A stretch of DNA of 31,602 nucleotides from Zygnema cylindricum (Eukaryota > Streptophyta > Zygnematophyceae > Zygnematales > Zygnemataceae). The stretch lies in contig JBBHKE010001237.1 of the NCBI GenBank assembly GCA_037447655.1, positions 64,001 to 95,602 of the forward strand, read 5' to 3'. The notes beneath the pieces are model-generated. The model worked only from the letters and a program-made list of their open reading frames with translations. It was not told the origin of the DNA and ran no database searches. This document shows positions 10,621 through 18,909 of the stretch, in pieces; position 1 is the stretch's first letter; each line of letters opens with the position of its first letter. Both the position numbers and the translations under genes were made by a program.

Positions 10621-12054
10621 ACTTTTATTGTGCTTCAGTGACGACGCGTGTCCCTATAGATCTATTTTCCCGCCGTCCTGTTGTTTACAAAAGTGTTATT
10701 AATGCATAGTGTACATCAGTTAAATTATAACTGACACAAGTAGACAAATGATATGCTAAGGTTTTGATTTCAAATGCATTTTGTGTAACAAAACACACCA
10801 ACATGAAATCTGTAGCTAAAAATAAACATTTGATTTTTGACAGTTACACATAGATCTATGCGGGTTAGTTAATTATAGTTAGTCAGTTGTCATTGCTAGA
10901 GCAACACGCCATTAAACGTTGTTACAAAGGTGACACTCAGTCATCAATAAACCCATTTAATTTCAACTTCGTTATTTATGTTGTGAAGTAGACTTAATAT
11001 GATTATGAACTTCAAAACATATTTGTTTGCACAAAATGGCATCTTACATGGGGCATTATGCCGGTTTATAATTTTCTAAAACTGTCTTAATTTGTGCTTT
11101 AAATCAAAACACTTTATTAATGTTATTCCCACATATTATTCAATATCATATACTTCATCAAAGACCCACGTGTAGTTGTTCCCAAATATCAGTATATAAA
11201 AACTCCGTACAAGCATAAACGCACACAACACGAACCTTCCTCGTGTAACGGGCATTTTTTGTCTTGTACGCATTCAAAAATACAATAGAAAATACAAAAG
11301 AAATGTCGTAACGCACTTTCGTCACGTCTATTTCTATTAGCGCCCATTCGTCACACTATTTCTGGCAACACTCATTCGTCACAAGAAAAAACGAAACCCT
11401 AAAAAAATGAGGTGGTATTTGACACAGTGACAAGGCGTCTGCAAATAGTACAGAAGTTGTGTTGCACGATGACTTGGTACGCACGTACATGGTACGCAAA
11501 TGGAGATTTTTGGTCGGTGTGAAAATCATTGACGATTTTCAATGTCAAATCTTTAGTTACGTGGCGCCACTCTTTTGCTAACACGTGGATTACAGACTAT
11601 GCGCAATGGAGCTTCGTTTAAAGTGTAACATCTTGTAATGCTGGCCGTACAATTACATAATGTCGTAATAGAACTTCACCTTTACATGTATTTTATCCTA
11701 ATCCTAATTCCTGTACATATTGAAGCCTACACCTGAAAATTTGACTGTCCCCTCAAATCTCCCCTCACAACTGAAGCCTAGTCGTACGGTATTGTGACCG
11801 TACACTATCACGTCCGTATATTAACGTGACCGTACATATATAAATTGTACTAGTAGTTTTGATATTAATAGGGGTTTGAATGTTTAATATACTTCATTTC
11901 ATATTTTTATTCTAAATTTTCATTGTAACATTTCGTACGTTATCGAAATATTTGTAGCTGTCGATTCAGATAATCAAGCGGCCCGCCCGACCCGTCATGT
12001 TTTGTAATACTAGTAAATCAACGCCCGTTACACGGGCATGTACCATGTCAACTA
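10621..12054. other. No gene recognised
   Basis: AT-rich sequence with scattered GTACGG and TGTAC words, poly(A) and poly(T) runs, and no reading frame longer than about 60 codons. No tRNA, conserved protein or terminal repeats recognised. Confidence 0.5.
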
Positions 12055-12611
12055 CATCGCCAATCGCTATTAGCGTAGAAGTTTATTTAGCACATATCAA
12101 AAATTACCGCTGCTTATGCTAATTAAAAATTTAAAAATCTTGAATAAAAAACATACATTCTAAGTGTTTAATAATTCTAATTTGGGTCTTTGAAAAAAAT
12201 AAATGTCGGTCGCAAACATGCTTACACTAATATAGGTATTTGTACAAAATCTGACAAATCGTACACAAATCGTATGTTCACACAATCGAAACGTGGTTGC
12301 TGGACGAATATGTGCGAGCGTGATATTTGACAACCCGATTATATCCCCTTTTTAGAGCGCACATTCTCATGCGTCCGTGGTTACTAAAACTCATTAATTA
12401 TACTTTTTTCACTTAAAAAAATACAATTTTGTACGGTTTGACACTCTTTCTTACACCACACTAATTAAATGATGAAGTACTTCCGTTTTGTATCGTACTA
12501 ACAAATTAACCCTAAATAGAGTAAAGAAAAAAATAGAATGAACTACGCTAATGGAGAAAAAAAAAAGCGGGGTGGAATTAGCTTACATTACGCTTATAGC
12601 GATTGGCGGTG
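12055..12611. mobile_element. MITE A, CACCGC family, 557 bp
   Basis: Left end CATCGCCAATCGCTATTAGCG and right end CGCTTATAGCGATTGGCGGTG are inverted copies, flanked by TA on both sides. The interior resembles that of MITEs B and E: an AGCGCACATTCTCATGCG-like block, then a TTTTGTACGG block and a CACCACACTA block. No coding. TA target sites suggest a Tc1/mariner-type transposase acting in trans. Confidence 0.7.
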
Positions 12612-12613
12612 TA

Positions 12614-12947
12614 GTGTTGGGTATCGAGGTCCTATTGTCGATATTCGATATATCGAATCCATGTACCTAGAAGCTAAATATCCGGATATTCACGTGATTT
12701 TTTTCTTTTCTTCCCGATTTTTTTCTCAACCCCTCCCCCCCCCCCACTGTGGCGCTCGCTCAGTGGGGGGGGGGGGGGGGGTCCGTACGACTATCAATCG
12801 ATTTTCCGTACGATTTTTTTTCTTCAGCTGTACGAACACCCATTTTTCACGATGTATATCGCGATAATTTATGTTGGTCCCGGTACGATATATTGAGGAT
12901 TTTGCTCGATTGATTATCGCGATATGAATTTACCCGATACCCAACAC
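12614..12947. mobile_element. Inverted-repeat element with central G/C hairpin, 334 bp
   Basis: Ends GTGTTGGGTATCG and CGATACCCAACAC are perfect inverted copies flanked by TA (12,612-12,613 and 12,948-12,949). It abuts MITE A and shares its TA. The interior carries a GATATATCGA-type palindrome and the C11/G17 hairpin at 12,735-12,781. Non-coding. Confidence 0.7.
12735..12781. other. C11/G17 hairpin
   Basis: Eleven C then ACTG, an 11-base loop TGGCGCTCGCT, then CAGT and seventeen G. The perfect stem is 15 bp and the G tract overhangs. Such a structure should fold on either strand and is prone to copy-number error, so the exact counts may be unreliable. Confidence 0.85.
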
Positions 12948-12954
12948 TACTGTC

Positions 12955-14040
12955 AAGTTTATCATGCCCGTACCCCGGACGTACGGCAACGTCACGTTGT
13001 GCCAGCAGTACGGCGGTCTGTAGCGCTGACGCATGGCAACGTCACGTGACGCACGGCAACGTCAGTTGTGCTAGCGGTTCAGCGGTCTGTACTGCTGACG
13101 CACGGCAGCGTCACGTTGTGCCAGCGGTAAGGCGGTCCGTACTGCGGACGATCGCACGACAACGTTACACCGCGAATCCTTATTAGTGTCAAAGTTTAAA
13201 TAGTGTTGAAGGTAACTTACTGTAATTGATGCTAATTAGGAATTTGGTTTTTTTTTTAAAAGGTGTATTTTAATTTCGGCTTAATGCTAATTTGGGAACA
13301 ACAAAAATTAAATATTCTCCGTACGATTGTATACATTAACATATGTATTCGTACAAAATATTAGAAATCGTACGTCGTTGTGAAATTTAATTTTCCGTAC
13401 ATGTCAGACTAATTTACTTGTCAGACTAATTCCGTTTTTTGAGTGCACGTTCCTATGCTTGCGCATCTGATTTAATTCATTTTTTGTAAAATTTTCACTT
13501 TAAAAGGTACATTTATGTACGGTCTGACATCGACCGTACACCACACTATTTAGATCTTATTGTACTTTCATTTTTTACGCTATTCAATACGGTACCTTAA
13601 TTAACGTGAAGGAAAAAATAAAATCATGTATCCTATTTAGGAAAAAAACTCAAAATTTCAGGAACCCAAATTAGATTTATATACTCTAATAACGATTCGC
13701 GGTGTACATTCTGCCAGCGGCACGGCGTCCTTCGACGGTTGGCAACGTTACATTGTGCCAACCGTACACGGTCTACACAACGACGGTTGGCAATAATAGA
13801 TTACGCCATCCGTACGGCGTTCTGCACAGCGACGAACAACAACGTTAAATTACGCCATCCGTGCGGCGGTCTGCACACCGACAACTGGCAATGTAAGATT
13901 ATGCCATCCGTACGGCGGTACGGGCGGTACCGTTACATTGTGCCAACGGTACGGCGGTCCGTACTGCGGACAGACGGAAAAAATTGAAGACAGACACACC
14001 GCCTACCGCCTATATAAGGTTTCGCAGAGGGGCGAACAAC
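12955..14040. repeat. Right arm of inverted GTACGG array
   Basis: Tandem units at 12,960-13,165 and 13,707-14,040 read in the opposite orientation to 1-534, for example GGCAACGTTACATTGTGCC and TTACGCCATCCGTACGGC. The last 70 bases (GGCGGTAGGCGG, TATATAGG and a GCGAACAAC end, read as complement) mirror bases 1-70. MITE B interrupts the array at a TA. The paired arms suggest the terminal inverted repeats of one element of about 14 kb, or two array copies in opposite orientation. Confidence 0.8.
13168..13704. mobile_element. MITE B, CACCGC family, 537 bp
   Basis: Ends CACCGCGAATCCTTATTAG and CTAATAACGATTCGCGGTG, flanked by TA at 13,166-13,167 and 13,705-13,706. Removing the element and one TA restores AACGTTACATTCTGCCAGCGG, which is the array consensus, so the TA duplication is directly visible. 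The interior closely matches MITE E (CCGTACATGTCAGACT, GCGCACGTTCCTATGC-like and TTTATGTACGGT blocks). Confidence 0.85.
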
Positions 14041-15784
14041 GTTCCCTTATTTATATAATGATTCTAAATTAGGTTGCTTCTCCATCAGGCGCCAACGGTA
14101 ATCCTACAAAAACGTTTACTGACACTAATATTTCGTTCACTTCTCCATCAGGTCGTGTCAGCAATGTAATCTATCGCGTGTGATCTTTATTTCGATTGGT
14201 GCACGTAGGTTCCTCTTCTGACAGCAAACATAGTCAAAGATTCCAAAAGCAGAATATATGAACTTGTATCCTTACAGCCAGCCGCAAAATTATATTACAT
14301 GCGTTTACAATTTGTACATTTGTGTTTTGTTTTTTTTGTCGTTGTTTTGTCGTTCGTGCTTCGTCGTGGCGCCGCAAATTCCGAGTGTCAACGGATGGTG
14401 GAGGAGGCGTCACGGCACATTCTTCGACAAACACTTTCTCGGTGTTTTCGTTGGATTTGATTCTCGCTTGTTCGAAGGCGCGTGGCAAATGTTCGAAGGC
14501 GCGTGGTTTCGTAGTGACCTTTCCACGCGTAAATATTTTACCTGTCCGGTGATTGGCTAGTGTCCTCCGTGAGGAGAGTAGCCAATCACTAGACGGAGTG
14601 ACCTTTTGCTTCGAAAATTTATAATCGGGCGGTCGACGTTGTCGCCCAAAAGTTTGGAGAATCTTGACGAATCTCCATTAATCATGTTTTATAAGGGTGG
14701 ACTTCTATTAGGCGTCTCAATAATTGTACGGAAAATTTTACTGAAAGGCGTGCCTTCCATTAAGTCGCGACAGTAAACCACTTTTTATTTGCGTGGCTCA
14801 TTCTGGTTGATAACACGTAGGTTAATATTAGATGCTTAAATCTTGAAAGAATCTTAGAATGCAAAGTTTGAACGCAATATTTGTACGAGGGAAGGTAATA
14901 TTTGTACCGTCGGAGGTAATTAATGACTCGTACACAGGGCATTAAATGTACTACCCAAACTTTCAAAACGCAACGACAAAAAGGCGGAGGCAAACTTGAT
15001 GGTGGGAGTGTGACGGGAGAGTTTCGCCAGATTCGCAGCCACCCTGGCGGAAGGCATATGGCCCTTGCGACGTGTAAGCAAATATGCGCGTGCTCCTCGT
15101 GGATTTTTTTTTTCCTTTTCCACGCGACCTATTTTTACACGTTCTGTATTCGAGAACTGTCCTCCCTGTGCACGGTCTTAACAAACTGTAGGGTTGGTGA
15201 CGTGGCGTCACGGATAAAAAGTGTAATTGAATCCGACGGTCCTAATTTACGCATACAACCCTAAACAATTTTCTGTAATGTTGGTTTCGTTGAAAAAAAA
15301 ATATTATGTACGAACCTGTACGGCCTTCAGTAAAAAACCCCACTTTTTCGCTAGTGGAAGTCCACCCTAAAAAAAAAAACAGTACGAAAATGAGCTGGAT
15401 GTGTACGAAAATGTACTTTTTCCAATAAACAACCCCACTTTTCGCCTGATGGAGGTTCACCCTTATCTGTACTCCAATTACTGCCACCCGGTTCTTCCGG
15501 TTATCCGTTACTTTGGCCTCGTGTCCATAGGAAACGACAACCGTCCATCATAGAGTAGAACGATTTTGACCGCCGGAAAAATGTTGAACCCTAATATCAA
15601 CAGGTACAGTAGCGCTGTTGTTCAAAGCGTTCGATTTTTTCCTTTTTCCCGATTTCTATGTATAATTCGTGACACTTGAAAAAATCGCAAAAAAACGCCG
15701 AGTACTTTCTTTCCGGTAAATTGTACGAGAAATTTACGGTATATGTACGGAATTTGACAAAAAGATACGCTGCACTTAATAGTA
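14041..15784. other. No gene recognised; hairpin and short repeats
   Basis: Between the right array arm and MITE C no conserved protein is seen. The sequence holds a direct repeat TTCGAAGGCGCGTGG at about 14,471-14,505, the CCAAT hairpin at 14,549-14,589, and two copies of a CCCCACTTTT-TTCACCCT-like phrase near 15,335 and 15,430. Open frames are short and overlap in several phases, typical of non-coding DNA. Confidence 0.5.
14549..14589. other. Hairpin with paired CCAAT boxes
   Basis: GTGATTGGCTA and TAGCCAATCAC form a perfect 11-bp stem around a 19-base loop that itself contains TCCTC and GAGGA. Each arm carries a CCAAT core, so it could be a paired NF-Y-type site. No adjacent gene is apparent, so function is unknown. 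Confidence 0.5.
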
Positions 15785-16001
15785 CACCGCCAATCGTTAT
15801 TAGCGTGTAAGTTTTTTTAGAGTATACGAATAATTAGCGTGGTTTACGCTAATTGGGAATTTGAAAATTTTCGAAGAAATCGTCCATTCTAATTAGGAAT
15901 TAGGGGTTTTTTTAAATAGTGTGGATAATTCTATTTGAGAATAAAAAAAAAATAAAGCGGGACGGAATTAGCGTACACAACGCTAATAACGATTGGCGGT
16001 G
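15785..16001. mobile_element. MITE C, CACCGC family, 217 bp
   Basis: Ends CACCGCCAATCGTTATTAGCG and CGCTAATAACGATTGGCGGTG are perfect inverted copies, flanked by TA on each side. Further inverted similarity extends inward (GCGTGGTTTACGC). It is the cleanest member of the family here, about the same size as MITE F. Confidence 0.85.
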
Positions 16002-16644
16002 TACTTTCTGTGTGGTAAACTGAACAGAAATTTCACGGAAACGTACGAAATTTTACGTAAATGTACGGAATTTTACCGAAAATATACGGACTTTTACGAA
16101 AAGAGACATTTCAGTGTTGCACCATTTTGCGCGCGGTAAGTTTGAATTCTGTATGATCGTACGGAGATTTTTCATGTTCGAAATAGTACGGATACAAAAT
16201 CACTAACGATTTTAACAATTTTTTCAAATCGTTCAATGCGTTACTTACGTATAATTCGCCGCGATCAACTTTGACAGGCAGTGTACTGTACACCGCGAAT
16301 CGTAATTAGAGTAAATTACTCTAATTCGGTCGCTCAAAATTTTGACTATATCACATGAAATAGAGTAAATGATTCTAATTTTTTCATTATTCTATTTAAG
16401 GTAAAGTTTAATTAGCGTTTTCAATTCTAATATAGGTTCGTTTTAAATTGTGTGGAGTACGGATGACCTCCGACCGTGCAGAATTGTACTTTATCAAGTA
16501 AAAAAGTACAAATAATGATTTAATACAGGCCGTTATCATGTAACTGCGTTTTAACAAACCACGTAGTGCAAACGTCATAGTTTCGTTAAACTGTACGTTT
16601 TGCCAAATTCTGTACGAATACCTTATTTACAGTAGAGGATATTA

Positions 16645-17220
16645 CACCGCGCATCGTTATTAGTGTCAAAGTTTAAATAGTGTGTAAGTAAATATACCGT
16701 CATTGACGCTAATTAAGAATTTGAAAATTAAAAAAAAATAGGTTTATTCTAATTTCAGTGTTCACGCTAATTTGGAACAGCAAAAATGGAAAATTTTCTG
16801 TACGATTATATACATTATTATATGTATCCGTACAAAATATAAAAAATCGTACACCTTTGTGAAATTTATATATCCGTACATGTCAGACTTTTTTACATGT
16901 CAGACCAATCCTGGTTTTTTAGCGCACGTTCCTATGCGAACGCGTCCGATTTAATTCATTTTTTGTAAAATTTTCAACTAAAAAGGTACATTTATGTACG
17001 GTATTACATCGACCGTACACCACACTATTTACATATTAATGTACTTTCNNNNNNNNNNTAACTGCGATTAATTCTTAAACTTTTAATTTTTTTTTTTGCG
17101 TTAACACTGAAATTAGAATAAACCTTTTTTTTTTTAATTTTCAAATTCTTAATTAGCGTCAATGACGGTATATTTACTTACACACTATTTAAACTTTGAC
17201 ACTAATAACGATGCGCGGTG
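16645..17220. mobile_element. MITE E, nested, contains assembly gap
   Basis: Ends CACCGCGCATCGTTATTAG and CTAATAACGATGCGCGGTG, flanked by TA. The left half matches MITE B through its interior. To the right of the ten-N gap, 17,080-17,220 is a near-perfect reverse complement of 16,645-16,765, much longer than the terminal repeats of B, so the right side is either a genuine foldback or an assembly artefact. Confidence 0.7.
17049..17058. other. Assembly gap, ten N
   Basis: Ten undetermined bases inside MITE E. The gap falls between inverted arms, a place where assemblies often fail or misjoin. Confidence 1.
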
Positions 17221-17302
17221 TACTGTAGCGTTCATTACTCTAATTTTTTTTTTTAGTTTTTGAACTCTAATTTTTTCATTACTCTAATTACGATTCGCGG
17301 TG

Positions 17303-18731
17303 TTGCTGCGAGTTGCTTCGGGCAGATTATTTTTATGAAAATTCCCCCAGGGCTCCGAAATGTCTTCTGAAAATGAAATGTCCTTAAATCACCAGACATC
17401 CTCCAAAGCTTGACCGAACGATGACCAACAGCTAAGCGAGAATGAGCCTAGTGAGAAAAAGAGCTCGAGAACATAGAAAATTACAACTGACCATACCTAT
17501 ACCAAGTCCTACTTCTCTCCTCCAATTGAAGATCAGACGTTGAGATTTTTCACACCAACTTTCCCACAAGTAACAACTGCAACTTACCAGTTACAATTAA
17601 CAACTGCAACTTACCAGTTACAATTAACAACTGCAACTTACCAGTTACAATTAACAACTGCAACTTACCAGTTACAAGCAACAACTGCAGCTTACCGTGT
17701 TGTAATCTGACGAGATTATTGTAATGTAGTTTCCAAATTCAGTGGACCAATGTTAATGCAAGGAACTGAATTTTAGAGCGCTCTACGAAGGGCAAACGGA
17801 ATGAGGCGCTATGGAAAGAGCAAGGGGATTATCAGCAGTTGTACAGTAAGATTTATAAGGATTATTGGATGTTTGGCTTAAAAGTTTATAATTTTTTTTA
17901 TCTGCGGTTATTGATTGCAGTGAACAATGTACTTTCTCCATAAGTAGTCGTATTTGGTAGCTTAGCGGAGCTAATCAGCATTGTGGCCTTTTTCATGCAA
18001 ATCATTGAGACCTTTTTCACTGATGATTAAGATCATTGATTGAATGTATCTTCTCAGTTCCCTCAAGGCCTTTGCATACATGAGCTTCACATGCCTAGTT
18101 GGCTTTTTGTAGTCTTTCCCTTAGTTGACATATCTGTCTTTATTCTGAGTCTTTATATGTTTGCGCTCTTGTTTGGTAGTCTAACTTCTCCATGAATGTG
18201 CCTAGTCAATATGTCACGATCCGGAATGGAGTAAAGAAACATTCTCTCTACATAGCATGGACATATATTATCTATGTTAAATAGTTCATTTCAAAATTGC
18301 ATGTGCCAAGGATAGTTGTGTGCCATTGGTGCGTCTGTTTACAATCACGAACATAGTGAAGTTATATTAGTCATTAATGCGCCGTGTTGGAAAATGTGGA
18401 GCAATGTGGAGCTATGTGGTTAAGAAGTCACATATAGTGACTATTGCAACTCTTGCAACTCCAGGGTTAATGCTGGACTAATATGGTCGAACAACATTCC
18501 AGGTTGTATTTTTCTTATTCATTCCTCATTATGAAACCGTTTTTTTCACTGGACATTGCATCGTGCTGATTAGTGAGGCAAGCTTCACATTTTGACCTGC
18601 ACAGATATAGCACTGTGGGCTGAGCAACTTGCTCACAACTTGCAGTGTGGGCAGGAGAGGTATTCTTAATGGGACGGGATTTGGCCAGTAATTATTGTGC
18701 CTGCAGACTGGTTCTTATACACTGCACAAGC
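17303..18731. promoter_or_regulatory. Presumed upstream region of INDH
   Basis: No conserved protein is visible between MITE D and the first INDH exon. The stretch contains the 27-bp minisatellite at 17,571-17,697 and poly(T) tracts. It should hold the INDH promoter and 5' leader, or possibly an untranslated first exon. No convincing TATA box could be tied to a start site. Confidence 0.4.
17571..17697. repeat. 27-bp minisatellite with MYB-like cores
   Basis: Four close copies plus a degenerate fifth of a 27-bp unit start at 17,571, 17,598, 17,625, 17,652 and 17,679. Each copy contains TTACCAGTTACAA and AACAACTGC, i.e. a CAGTTA core and a CAACTG core of the type bound by R2R3-MYB factors. It lies about 1 kb upstream of the proposed INDH start. 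Confidence 0.9.
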
Positions 18732-18909
18732 ATGCAGGAATTTTTAAGGCGAACTGGCAGAGGGTTTACTACATCCCATACAAGCTCTGTCCATCCGGGT
18801 GTACGACGGCAAGTGGGAGTACCTGTAGAACGATTAGCGTTGGAGAATGTTGCTCACATTATTGCTGTTGCTTCAGGGAAGGGAGGAGTTGGCAAATCCA
18901 CTACCGCTG
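18732..18909 (+). CDS. INDH: INDH exon 1
   Basis: Encodes the presumed presequence and the P-loop, ending in STTA plus the first base of a Val codon. The donor is CTG|GTGAGA. The true 5' limit is uncertain because possible acceptors (CTGCAG) lie just upstream. Confidence 0.88.

Larger units (their letters stand above)
16291..17302. mobile_element. MITE D, interrupted by MITE E
   Basis: Left end CACCGCGAATCGTAATTAGAG and right end CTAATTACGATTCGCGGTG are inverted copies. The left flank is TA; the right flank has mutated to TT. MITE E (16,645-17,220) lies inside, so D inserted first. Repeated ACTCTAATT words fill both halves. Confidence 0.7.

Noticed and set aside
12735-12781. Similarity to parvovirus-type terminal hairpins (GCGCTCGCT loop)
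   Set aside because: Only a short word matches, no viral genes are present, and the hairpin lies in the middle of a small inverted-repeat element.
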